A stretch of DNA of 23,317 nucleotides from positions 1-23,317 of the IMG/VR virus record IMGVR_UViG_3300025120_012366; one strand, written 5' to 3'. The position numbers and the translations under genes are program-made. This document shows, in pieces, positions 15,133 to 22,945 of the stretch (positions are counted from its first letter, which is position 1; each line of letters begins with the position of its first letter). Source of the stretch: a virus. A model generated the notes under the pieces. That model was not told where the DNA came from and made no database searches. It saw only the letters and a program-made list of their open reading frames with translations.

Positions 15133-16064
15133 ATTACTTCTATTATTTTATTATATACTTTTTTATAATTGGGATGACACTCAAAAGTAGGTCTATTATC
15201 TAAACACTTAACTTGAGGGGGAACTCCCATAATATCTCCCCATTCTTTAATATTATACTTCATATTACTAGAACAAAATTCAGCACATGAACCTAATACA
15301 TATTCATAATTATGTGATTGGGATCCATTTCTCCAAGGTGCTCTTAATTTAGGATGTATTGAACTTCCTAATTGTAATATACGAACATCTGTTGTCCCAG
15401 CCAAATGTAAAATACCAGAATCCATAGTAACTACCATCAATGCTTCATTTTTCATCATCCACCTTAATTCAGCAGGATCATTAGTAGGATCATTAAGTAA
15501 ACTTTTACCTAATTTAATATTAATATCCATTACTGGTTTTTGTGTATTATAAAATCCTACTTCACTAGAATCTCTACCAATTGCTACTACAGGTATTCCT
15601 GCATCATTTAATAAATCAATCAAACCCTGCCATTGTTTTTGATCCCAAGTTCTAGTTGCCCAAGTATGTGTAGGATGAATCATTACATATTTTCCTAAAT
15701 TTAATGGTCTGGGTTTTTCAATATAAATGTCAATTTCCATTTCATCTGGGGATAAAGAGAATCCTAATGATGTAGCGTGAAATTGTCTAAAATCATGATT
15801 TGAATATCTAAATTCTGTTTTTTGGCCATCTATATTATAATTTTTACCTACTATTGGACTAAATGTAGTATAAACCTTATAACCATCAGTAGATGCATCT
15901 AAAGGTAATGCTTCTTTTACTAATGGATGATTTTCAAATAAAAATGGTTTTGAGGTAAAAATAGTTAAAGGTGATTCATATGCTTCGCATAATTTCCTAA
16001 GTGTAGGAATAGCTGCTAGAGTATCACCTAGTGCTGGGGTATCTATTTTTAGTGCTACATTCAT
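15129..16064 (-). CDS. GT9 (heptosyltransferase)-like glycosyltransferase
   Basis: The 311-residue GT-B protein shows heptosyltransferase-family features: an N-terminal ALGDTLAAIPTLRKL (11-25) resembling the GD-x-x-x-x-P-x-L start of GT9 enzymes, a mid-domain MIHPTHTWATRTW segment at 128-140 that begins the second Rossmann half, and VTMDSGILHLAGT at 212-224, the nucleotide-binding loop with D215-S-G and H220. A C-terminal part with four Cys (260, 264, 287, 296) is unusual for GT9 and might bind metal. The donor need not be heptose, since no ADP-heptose genes are present. Neighbouring genes overlap by 1 and 4 bases. Confidence 0.75.
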   Translation of the reverse strand: MNVALKIDTPALGDTLAAIPTLRKLCEAYESPLTIFTSKPFLFENHPLVKEALPLDASTDGYKVYTTFSPIVGKNYNIDGQKTEFRYSNHDFRQFHATSLGFSLSPDEMEIDIYIEKPRPLNLGKYVMIHPTHTWATRTWDQKQWQGLIDLLNDAGIPVVAIGRDSSEVGFYNTQKPVMDINIKLGKSLLNDPTNDPAELRWMMKNEALMVVTMDSGILHLAGTTDVRILQLGSSIHPKLRAPWRNGSQSHNYEYVLGSCAEFCSSNMKYNIKEWGDIMGVPPQVKCLDNRPTFECHPNYKKVYNKIIEVI

Positions 16065-16687
16065 TATAATGTATTATAATACGAATTTTGTTTTTCTTGT
16101 CTTTTTATATCTTTTGGGTGATAAATAGCAAAATCTTCTAATGCTGGAAGTAATGCATGGGTTTTATGTCCTTCTAATACTTCATGTACTTTATTTCTCC
16201 ATTTAATTTCAGGTTTATTTTTCCAAATACGCCATTGATAATCAGGCCAATTAACCCAACCTTTATTATCTACTCTCCATCCCCATTTTTGTATATGTTC
16301 ATCTGTTAATTTTGTAACAGTATTAACCCTAGGTACTAAATAAACTTCATTATTAGGATTAGATTCTACTATTCGAGGTAAATTTTTTATTAATAACCTA
16401 TTTGGAACTTCATCAGCATCAATCTGGAATATATAATCACCATTACAATAAGAATTAAGTAAATTTTTCCAATCAGCAAAGTGATTATTAAAATCTCCAG
16501 AATACCACATAAATTGATTATTAACAGAATGTGATCTTAAAAATTCCTCAACTCCTTTATCACCATTTTTAGAATCATATAAAATAACTATTTCATCTTC
16601 ATCTCTTTTATGATCAAGGAGAAATAAAACTAATTTTTGTATTTCTACAAATTCATTACAAACTGTTATTGCATAACTTATTTTCAT
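16064..16687 (-). CDS. GT2 glycosyltransferase (WaaE/KdtX-like)
   Basis: This compact GT-A transferase of 207 residues starts MKISYAITVCNEF, has the acceptor/fold motif NHFADWKN at 68-75 and the metal site QIDADE at 88-93 (D90/D92), then a Trp-rich stretch near 136-170 (KWGWRVDNKGWVNW, EIKWRNKVHEVLEG). That combination resembles the WaaE/KdtX glucosyltransferase group of LPS-core enzymes. It is short for GT2 but carries the full catalytic half. It begins in an ATGA overlap with the SDR gene and ends in a TAATG overlap with the GT9-like gene. Donor and acceptor are unknown. Confidence 0.8.
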   Translation of the reverse strand: MKISYAITVCNEFVEIQKLVLFLLDHKRDEDEIVILYDSKNGDKGVEEFLRSHSVNNQFMWYSGDFNNHFADWKNLLNSYCNGDYIFQIDADEVPNRLLIKNLPRIVESNPNNEVYLVPRVNTVTKLTDEHIQKWGWRVDNKGWVNWPDYQWRIWKNKPEIKWRNKVHEVLEGHKTHALLPALEDFAIYHPKDIKRQEKQNSYYNTL

Positions 16688-17529
16688 AAACTAAATATAT
16701 AATCTCTTAATTGATCAGATGGTTCCCAACCTAATATATCTAAACTATCATCATTTTCACGTAAAGTAGTTTTATAATTACCTGGTTGGTCTGGGATTGT
16801 TATAAATTCGCAACCGAATTTTTCTTTAAACATTAAATAGACATCATTAATAGAATAATTTATTCCTGTGCCCAATTCCCAAGCATCTTTATGTTTTTTA
16901 TTTTTCATTCCAATTCTAAAAAGACCTTCAACTATATCACCTATATAGGTAAAATCTCTTCGTTGTTCACCATCTCCTACTATTGTTATAGGTTTATTAT
17001 TTTTAACTTGATCCCTCCAAATACCTATTACAGCAGCCCAAGTACCATCTACTATTTCATGTTCACCATAAACATTATAAAATCTAGCTATTTCCATATC
17101 TAAACCATAAGTTCTACGATACATTTTTATAGTTTCTTCTCCTAAAAATTTACTTGTAGCATAAGGTGAAGTATGTGGATCACACCATCTAGAAGACGAA
17201 CCGGCATAAACTAATTTAGCACCAGTTAATCTAGCAAACTCACAAACTCTTTGAGTGCCTACAGTGTTTACTCTGAATGTTTCTTGTGGATTATTAAATG
17301 ATTCTTGTATTCGAGCTAAAGCAGCTAAGTGAAATATTAAATCAAAATCCTTATCCATAGTATTAATATTAGTAATATCATTACGATGATAGGCACATCC
17401 CATTTGTTCATTAGATTTTAGTCCTGTTTCATAATTATCTAATGAATGAACATTATGGCCTTTTTTAATTAATTTTTTAATTAAATTTGTACCAATAAAT
17501 CCTGCTCCTCCTGTTACTAGTATTTTCAT
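16684..17529 (-). CDS. UDP-glucose 4-epimerase-like SDR
   Basis: This extended SDR acts on a nucleotide sugar. The NAD site TGGAGFIGTN is at 6-15, HLAALARI at 67-74, the catalytic Ser in SSS at 111-113, and Y123/K127 in YATSK. RFYNVYG at 149-155 and the IVGDGEQRRDFTYIGD block at 183-198 are typical of GalE/WbpP-type epimerases, and the absence of a T-D-E or S-S-E triad argues against a 4,6-dehydratase. The length of 281 is shorter than GalE (about 340) and similar to phage and LPS-cluster variants. It probably supplies an epimerised UDP-hexose or hexosamine for one of the flanking transferases. There is a one-base gap from the preceding gene and a four-base overlap with the GT2 gene. Confidence 0.82.
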   Translation of the reverse strand: MKILVTGGAGFIGTNLIKKLIKKGHNVHSLDNYETGLKSNEQMGCAYHRNDITNINTMDKDFDLIFHLAALARIQESFNNPQETFRVNTVGTQRVCEFARLTGAKLVYAGSSSRWCDPHTSPYATSKFLGEETIKMYRRTYGLDMEIARFYNVYGEHEIVDGTWAAVIGIWRDQVKNNKPITIVGDGEQRRDFTYIGDIVEGLFRIGMKNKKHKDAWELGTGINYSINDVYLMFKEKFGCEFITIPDQPGNYKTTLRENDDSLDILGWEPSDQLRDYIFSL

Positions 17530-17530
17530 A

Positions 17531-17974
17531 TTATTCTGGTAGTAGTCCTATATAAGATAAAGCATCTATATAATCACGTTCTTTAAATTGTTCCATGTTC
17601 CCCATGTCCATTTTATATTTTTGGCCTTCTACTTTAGCTTCGTCCCCATCTTCTAATTCTATAGCTTTAACAGCCGCCCATTTCCATTCCATAGCATTAG
17701 TACCATTTGCAAATATCATTCCTTTATCTTCTATATTAATAGTATTAGGTACCCAGATATAATTAGTTTCTGGGTCTTCCCAAGCTAAATCCTTATATAA
17801 TTCTGGTAAAGTGGACATTTGCTCATTATAAAAATCACTATCTAAAGTCATTAATGAATTAGTCCAAAACCCACAAGATAAACTTAAATAATTTGTAATT
17901 TTATCGTTTATTTCTGTTTTATAACATAAATCGCCTCCTGTTTTAGGGCAATGTATTATAGTATCATGATTCAT
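17531..17974 (-). CDS. Conserved-looking hypothetical protein, CPxTG-type Cys motif
   Basis: This 147-residue soluble protein sits inside the glycan operon with single-base gaps on each side. Near its N-terminus C9-PKTGGDLC17 looks like half of a metal-binding knuckle, with a further Cys at 34 (LSCGFW). The middle is rich in Trp and acidic residues (WEDPETNYIWVP, EWKWAAVKAIE). No signal peptide or membrane segment is present. I do not recognise an enzymatic family. Position between a transferase and an epimerase hints at an accessory role in glycan assembly, but phage genes can be co-transcribed without shared function. Confidence 0.65.
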   Translation of the reverse strand: MNHDTIIHCPKTGGDLCYKTEINDKITNYLSLSCGFWTNSLMTLDSDFYNEQMSTLPELYKDLAWEDPETNYIWVPNTINIEDKGMIFANGTNAMEWKWAAVKAIELEDGDEAKVEGQKYKMDMGNMEQFKERDYIDALSYIGLLPE

Positions 17975-17975
17975 A

Positions 17976-19253
17976 TTAATCTACTTTAGTTAGTTGAGAT
18001 AAATTAAGTTTAACTTGTTGAGATGTTTCAGGTACATTATTTTCTAAAATATCAGACAACATTTCTTTCATTTTATCATAGCTAAAATTATTTTTAGCGT
18101 GATATTTTTGTTTTTTAGCCATTTGGTGAAATTGTTTATATTTTTTATAAACATTTTTCATTTGAGACATAGCATGTTGATAACTTACTTGAAACCATTC
18201 TGATTCTGCTATTAACCAATTATTCGCTGCACTAGGGTGAACTTTTTCTAAATTCCCAGGTAATAAAGATACATATTGAGGATTTAAAAAATCAGTATGT
18301 CCACTCCAATTTGAAGCAATAATAGGTTTTCCTGATAGTGAAAATTCTAATAATGGTCTTCCAAATCCTTCTCCTTTTGTAAATGAGATTAAAGATTTTA
18401 CTTTAGGATGATTATACAATTCATTCATTTCTTCATCACTAAATTCTCCACTAAGTAAATATATATTAGGCAAATTACTTCCCCCTACTAATTCTTTTAT
18501 TGATTTAATTCTATCTAAAATTTCATCTCTACTTATATAAGAGGCAACCCCAACAGAACATTTTAAGATTAAGGCAGGTTTTACTTTTTTATTTTTAAAT
18601 GCCTCATAAAAAGTTTTTATAGTTATTCCTATATTTTTTCTATCATGACCTAATGCTCCTTGCATCCAATGTCCTACAGATAAAAAACAAAACTGTTCTG
18701 GTATATCTTTTAAATTAATAGTTTTTAATTCTTTTGGAGATAAAGTTTTATAAAGGTCTAAATTAATTCCTTCAAATAAAACTTGCATTGGTTTGTTTAA
18801 TTTTACATTTCCTACTACTTGTCCTGTTCTTTGATCTTTTTTCTCAAATGACATTCTTTGAAATGTTTCTTTAGCAAAATTAGAAGATACTAAATTTAAA
18901 TCCATTCTATTTAATCCTTCAATCCATTCTGGTTTACATGCAGTAGATTCAATCCCAGCTGTTAACCCTATATTATATTTCCCAACAGGTTGAAATTCAT
19001 TAGGAATTGTTATTTGCATCCATAAATCGGGTTTAGATTCTTGCCAATTTCTTTGAGCTAAATGTTTGTATAAAAAATTCCATTCAGGATGATCTTTACA
19101 AAACCCCCAAGATGTTTCTCCCCATTTTTGGGATAAAAGTTCAACCTTATATTTATCTAATTCAATTACTGCTTTAACAAAATCTCTTGATCTTGCTCCA
19201 TATCCTGAGTAAGTGTCAAAAGGACATGATATTACAAATCTTGGTTTATTCAT
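17976..19253 (-). CDS. GT-B glycosyltransferase, GT4-like
   Basis: The 425-residue retaining-type glycosyltransferase starts with FVISCPFDTYSGYGARSRDF (7-26), the glycine-rich N-terminal loop of GT4 enzymes. The C-terminal Rossmann half contains the E-x7-E signature with E295 and E303 in GEGFGRPLLEF, followed by GKPIIASNWSGHTDFL. This is normal family length. It starts on the stop codon of the upstream GT4-like gene (TAATG), so the two are probably translated together and may act in sequence. No membrane segment is visible. Donor unknown. Confidence 0.82.
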   Translation of the reverse strand: MNKPRFVISCPFDTYSGYGARSRDFVKAVIELDKYKVELLSQKWGETSWGFCKDHPEWNFLYKHLAQRNWQESKPDLWMQITIPNEFQPVGKYNIGLTAGIESTACKPEWIEGLNRMDLNLVSSNFAKETFQRMSFEKKDQRTGQVVGNVKLNKPMQVLFEGINLDLYKTLSPKELKTINLKDIPEQFCFLSVGHWMQGALGHDRKNIGITIKTFYEAFKNKKVKPALILKCSVGVASYISRDEILDRIKSIKELVGGSNLPNIYLLSGEFSDEEMNELYNHPKVKSLISFTKGEGFGRPLLEFSLSGKPIIASNWSGHTDFLNPQYVSLLPGNLEKVHPSAANNWLIAESEWFQVSYQHAMSQMKNVYKKYKQFHQMAKKQKYHAKNNFSYDKMKEMLSDILENNVPETSQQVKLNLSQLTKVD

Positions 19254-20692
19254 TAATATATAATTTTATGGTTTAATGTTTTTCCTTTATATTTATTTGC
19301 ATTAATAATTTCATATTTTTCTCTTGGTTTCCAAGTTTTAAATAATTCATCAAATGCTTCAATAACTCTTTTCCCTTGTTTTTCACCTGTAAATCCAGCT
19401 TCATCACTCATAGCCCATTTTCTACCAGCTAATCCTCTTTTTTCTCTTTCTTCAGGGGATAAATTATATACTTCTTTAATTCTATCTGTTACATCCTCCC
19501 AAGCACATCTATCATCATAAATGTAAGGTGTTGGAGGTGAACCTTGAATTGATCTTGAAGTAGGGTAAACTGGGAACGCCCATTCACCGTGTTTTTTATA
19601 AGTTCCTCTATGGTTAGAAGGTACATTTTCATCTGGTTCAAACCATTTTCCTTCATTATCTACAAACCTCATTTGGTCTTGCATTCCACCAGTAACATTA
19701 GCTATAATAGGTGTTCCTGCTAATATAGCTTCTGTCAATGTTAATCCCCACCCTTCATTAGATGTTATTAAAATTTGACAATCTGCCATATTATATAAAT
19801 AATTTAATTGGTTTGTTTCTAATCTATTATCAATAATTTGAACATTATTTGGATAATCCTGAGAGAAGAAATATTCTTTTACTTTCCCTAAATGTGTTCC
19901 AGCATCTGTTACTAATTCAGTTTTCATTAACAACAAACATTTATCAGCCTTCTCTTTAGGTAAACTATCTAAAAATGCTCTAAACGCTAACATTGTATCT
20001 GGAATTTGTTTTCTTCTAATATTTCTGGAGTTAAAAAATAAAACAAAATCATATTCTTTATTTCCAAAAGTATCTTTTTTCCATTTTACAAATTCTGGGT
20101 TGTCCTTTTTTATAGGTTTATAAATGTCACTATTTAAACCATGAGGAACATATTTAAATATTCTTGGTTTATTAACATTTTTTAATACTATTTTATTTAT
20201 GTTAACTGTTTGTTTTGATATTCCCATTAATAAATCACAAGCTTCATAATAAGGTTGATTATACTGTGGTGCTGGGTAGTCATCCCAAATATTTAAATAT
20301 GCAATTGGGATTGATTTTCTTATTTCTTGTTCCATATTCCAAACATGCATGAAATATCTTGGATCCGTAATTAACATTATAGCATCGGGTCTTTCTATAT
20401 TAATTATTTCTCTAATAACTCTATTTTCACCATACCCATCTACTGGATACAACATAACAGAAGGATCTTCAACACCACTCATATTTGTTGTATCTGCTGA
20501 TATGTCTAATCTCTTACCAGCTTCAGGATGTTTTATCGATCCTGCTATATTAACCCAATTAAAATGTTGGCAAGTTTGTAGAATAATTTCTTTAGCTACA
20601 GTAGCTACTCCTGAATGTACTCTAATATCATCACATATTAAGAGTATCTTTTTTCTTTTATCCTTAGGGATATATTTAAAGTCTTTATTCAT
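19253..20692 (-). CDS. GT-B glycosyltransferase, GT4-like (first of the cassette)
   Basis: This 479-residue protein has the GT4 layout: LICDDIRVHSGVATVAKEI at 18-36 as the N-terminal nucleotide-sugar loop, YVPHGLNSDIY at 181-191 (domain linker, very typical), and the E-x7-E motif E313/E321 in NEGWGLTLTEA with GTPIIANVTGG after it. Its start lies eight bases inside the ribbon-helix-helix gene, so it is translationally coupled to that regulator. It is only distantly similar to the following GT4-like gene, so this is not a recent duplication. The acceptor could be lipid-linked glycan or the phage's own target; the sequence does not say. Confidence 0.82.
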   Translation of the reverse strand: MNKDFKYIPKDKRKKILLICDDIRVHSGVATVAKEIILQTCQHFNWVNIAGSIKHPEAGKRLDISADTTNMSGVEDPSVMLYPVDGYGENRVIREIINIERPDAIMLITDPRYFMHVWNMEQEIRKSIPIAYLNIWDDYPAPQYNQPYYEACDLLMGISKQTVNINKIVLKNVNKPRIFKYVPHGLNSDIYKPIKKDNPEFVKWKKDTFGNKEYDFVLFFNSRNIRRKQIPDTMLAFRAFLDSLPKEKADKCLLLMKTELVTDAGTHLGKVKEYFFSQDYPNNVQIIDNRLETNQLNYLYNMADCQILITSNEGWGLTLTEAILAGTPIIANVTGGMQDQMRFVDNEGKWFEPDENVPSNHRGTYKKHGEWAFPVYPTSRSIQGSPPTPYIYDDRCAWEDVTDRIKEVYNLSPEEREKRGLAGRKWAMSDEAGFTGEKQGKRVIEAFDELFKTWKPREKYEIINANKYKGKTLNHKIIY

Positions 20693-20885
20693 CGTTTTTT
20701 ATGTCGAGATTAATTTGATTAGTAATTTGTTTACGAAAATCTTCATCTGTAAGATACAAAAACAGGCTACGGTCGGCAAGTTTTTGAAAAGAAAATTTAC
20801 GTTTTACACATTCAATTTTAAAATTCTCGAATAAATCGCTTTTGACTTTGACACTAGTTAGTGTCATTGGTTTTTTATTAATCAT
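20685..20885 (-). CDS. Ribbon-helix-helix-like DNA-binding protein
   Basis: This 66-residue protein fits the Arc/MetJ fold: a short N-terminal beta strand (LTSVKVKS, 9-16), helix A (DLFENFKIECVKRK, 17-30), a turn (FSFQ) and helix B (KLADRSLFLYL, 35-45), then a charged tail. Such proteins dimerise and bind operators through the strand. It is the first gene of the sugar cassette, has a 41-base AT-rich leader before it, and overlaps the first glycosyltransferase by eight bases. A role as operon-specific regulator, perhaps autoregulatory, is plausible but inferred from fold and place. I see no convincing inverted-repeat operator in the leader. Confidence 0.62.
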   Translation of the reverse strand: MINKKPMTLTSVKVKSDLFENFKIECVKRKFSFQKLADRSLFLYLTDEDFRKQITNQINLDIKNDE

Positions 20886-20926
20886 AGTCTTTATTATTTA
20901 AAACATTTATTATACATATATAAGTA

Positions 20927-21901
20927 TTATTCAAAATGCGCTCCTGCTCCACATAATTCTTTATCTTCTCCATAGGGACAAAATGTACAATTCCATTTAG
21001 AAGGTGATTTTGGATAATTTATTTCTTTAATTTTTCCGCTTGAACTAAAACATTCTGTTATAAAATCATTAACAGCACTTTTAGCTCTATTTAATTTAAT
21101 TTTACCACTTGGTGGTACAAATGTTTGTACCCTATAAGCTTGATGTGGGGACATAATTTTATCATCATCCCAATCTAATACCTTTCTTTTTACAATAAAA
21201 AATTCTATCTCAATTTTATCTAATGGTATTCCATATTGTTCAGAAAAATATTGTTTATATAAAATTAATTGAAAATGTTTATTTTCATCTTTTTTAGCAT
21301 AACTGTTCCAACCCTTAGTACTGGTTTTTATGTCGATTATTTTAAATGTATCTGTTCTTTCATTATATGTGACAATATCTAGATACCCCATATATAATAC
21401 GTTATTATACATTTTATTTGGCGCAATTACAATTGGTATTTCACAACCAACCAAATATATGCCTTTTTTACTAAAATATCTACTACGTTTTTTTTTAAAC
21501 CAATCTAAAATAGAAACTCCATCTTCATAAAATTCTCTCATTTCTTCAGCAGAAGAAAAATGTTCATTATTATTAGATTTATATTGGGATTGATATTCAC
21601 TTAAAAATTTACCTTTAAAATAATCTTCCATATGTATTTCTCTGTCTGCATGTGCAAAAGATTTTCCATAAGCTACATCTAAATAATATTGCATACTTTC
21701 ATGTATAGCAGTTCCAAATACAGTATGAATAGATGAATTAAACCTTTTAATCTTATCTTTATATTGTAGTTTCCATCTATAAGCGCAACTTCTAAAGATA
21801 GACATTTGAGAATATGATATATTCTTTTGATAAGCAAAATTAATTGGGGTAGGAGGATTATTTTTAATCTCCTTTACAATTTTTGGAATTTTTTTAGCCA
21901 A
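20927..21901 (-). CDS. Cas4/RecB-like PD-(D/E)XK nuclease with Fe-S cysteines
   Basis: A 324-residue DNA nuclease of the RecB/AddB/Cas4 group. It begins with the SYSQMSIFRSCAYRWK segment (29-44) and has GTAIHES with H67, E154, GYLDIV with D175, the metal-binding IDIKTS with D190 and K192, and HFQLILY with Q211/Y215. A single N-terminal Cys (C39) and three C-terminal Cys (C305, C308, C317) match the 4Fe-4S arrangement of Cas4 and AddB. The start codon appears to be TTG at 21901, one base after the upstream stop. An ATG at residue 33 would cut off the conserved N-terminal motif. A role in recombination or replication-end processing fits its phage context; no CRISPR array or other cas gene is present. 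Confidence 0.87.
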   Translation of the reverse strand: MAKKIPKIVKEIKNNPPTPINFAYQKNISYSQMSIFRSCAYRWKLQYKDKIKRFNSSIHTVFGTAIHESMQYYLDVAYGKSFAHADREIHMEDYFKGKFLSEYQSQYKSNNNEHFSSAEEMREFYEDGVSILDWFKKKRSRYFSKKGIYLVGCEIPIVIAPNKMYNNVLYMGYLDIVTYNERTDTFKIIDIKTSTKGWNSYAKKDENKHFQLILYKQYFSEQYGIPLDKIEIEFFIVKRKVLDWDDDKIMSPHQAYRVQTFVPPSGKIKLNRAKSAVNDFITECFSSSGKIKEINYPKSPSKWNCTFCPYGEDKELCGAGAHFE

Positions 21902-21902
21902 A

Positions 21903-22313
21903 CTATTTTTTCCATTTATCTCGACCTACTAAAAGACCGATTATTCCATAATTAGCAATATCTATAAATGTATCTTGCATGCCTTCACCTTCAACAAATG
22001 ATCTACCATTTACTAATAGATTTTTTAAACGTGATATTTTGTCAGTTAACCTAATACACAACCCAGTTAGTGAAAATTGTTTATCATCGCTGTTATTAAC
22101 GATGTCTCCACCTAGAGCAATGTTATTTAACCCATAATCCATATGTTTACGAGCAAACATTTCATACATTTCTTTTTGAATTACCTTAAACTCTTTGGAT
22201 AGTTCAGGATATTCTTTTTCAAATGCTTTTATTGCCGCCTTATCTGGGTGTTTAGCATCCATAATTTCTCTATCACTCATCATTTCATAATATTTAGTTA
22301 CTGTATCACCCAT
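21903..22313 (-). CDS. DUF1599-type (nucleotide-metabolism-associated) protein
   Basis: The 136-residue all-helical protein contains KHMDYGLNNI (56-65), GLCIRLTDKISRLKNLL (84-100), a Glu pair E108/E110, and DTFIDIANYGIIGLLV with D114, D118, N121 and Y122. The KxxDYG...RxxDKxxR...DTxxDxANY pattern is the one I associate with DUF1599 proteins. The E/D spacing recalls all-alpha NTP pyrophosphatases (MazG/dUTPase-like), so nucleotide-pool housekeeping or base-modification support is plausible. It overlaps the upstream gene by eight bases and is followed one base later by the nuclease. Confidence 0.7.
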   Translation of the reverse strand: MGDTVTKYYEMMSDREIMDAKHPDKAAIKAFEKEYPELSKEFKVIQKEMYEMFARKHMDYGLNNIALGGDIVNNSDDKQFSLTGLCIRLTDKISRLKNLLVNGRSFVEGEGMQDTFIDIANYGIIGLLVGRDKWKK

Positions 22314-22533
22314 TAACTTGCCCCTTATTGGTAAAATATTTTTCTAATATTTCTAATCTTTCATCAGCAGATGATAATAATTTAAGAGCTTCAGTACAAT
22401 TATCCCAATAATCTTTAGTTGAGTGATCACCTATACCCGCTGGGTTATTTGTTAAAAGTTCTATACTTGCTAAAGCTTTATTTTTATCCGCTTCAGCTTC
22501 GGATTTTAAAAATTTGTAAACTTGAATTTTCAT
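22306..22533 (-). CDS. Hypothetical helical protein (75 aa)
   Basis: A short, acidic, helix-forming protein (MKIQVYKFLKSEAEADKNKA...) without Cys-pair, signal or membrane features. An internal segment GIGDHSTKDYWDNCTEALK precedes a final LSSADERLEILEKYF helix. It overlaps the upstream gene in an ATGA arrangement and the DUF1599 gene by eight bases, which supports it being real. No family recognised. Confidence 0.62.
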   Translation of the reverse strand: MKIQVYKFLKSEAEADKNKALASIELLTNNPAGIGDHSTKDYWDNCTEALKLLSSADERLEILEKYFTNKGQVNG

Positions 22534-22943
22534 TTTAGTATGGTTTTAAGTTCTTTTTTATCTAGCCCTCTATCTGTTAATATACGACTAATTTTTGGTT
22601 TGTCCAACATATAAATATATTCTTTTGCTTCTTTACTTGAACATTCAAAATAATTTTTTATATGATTTATTAAATCTTTATTAGGTTGTTTAATTTTGGA
22701 TTTAATATATTTATTCCATTTATTATTTTTAGGAATAAATTCTTTGTAAATAGAATATATTTTCTTTTTATCTTGAGGTAATATCTCTTGAATATCATTA
22801 ACTATCTCAATATAAGAACGATCCATAGATAAAAATCTATGAATCATATAACTGTTCCAAACCTCCCAATCTTTATCAGTAAATGACTCAACAGGAGGTT
22901 TAGTATTATTAATTGCCTTTAACCAATCAAAGATATTTTTCAA
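22530..22943 (-). CDS. Clamp-loader small-subunit-like protein (T4 gp62-like candidate)
   Basis: This 137-residue helical protein begins NIFDWLKAINNTKPPVESFT and continues NSYMIHRFLSMDRSYIEIVN at about 30-49. The F-D-x-L-x-x-I-N...K start followed by a (F/Y)M(I/V)xRxLS block is what I recall from gp62-like clamp-loader subunit A proteins of T4-type phages. These load the sliding clamp with gp44. The length is short relative to T4 gp62 (about 187), though shorter versions exist. A C-terminal segment FECSSKEAKEYIYML fits the same impression. If right, the gp44 ATPase should lie near, outside the window. The match is from memory of pattern, so treat it as a candidate. Confidence 0.5.
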   Translation of the reverse strand: MKNIFDWLKAINNTKPPVESFTDKDWEVWNSYMIHRFLSMDRSYIEIVNDIQEILPQDKKKIYSIYKEFIPKNNKWNKYIKSKIKQPNKDLINHIKNYFECSSKEAKEYIYMLDKPKISRILTDRGLDKKELKTILK

Positions 22944-22945
22944 AC

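Noticed and set aside
20349-20834. A 161-codon open frame on the plus strand
   Set aside because: It lies wholly opposite two convincing minus-strand genes (GT4-like and ribbon-helix-helix), has AT-driven hydrophobic composition and no recognisable motif. Other plus-strand frames in the window are similar shadows.
20927-21901. Part of a CRISPR-Cas locus
   Set aside because: No repeat-spacer array and no other cas gene in the window; phage recombination nuclease is the simpler reading.
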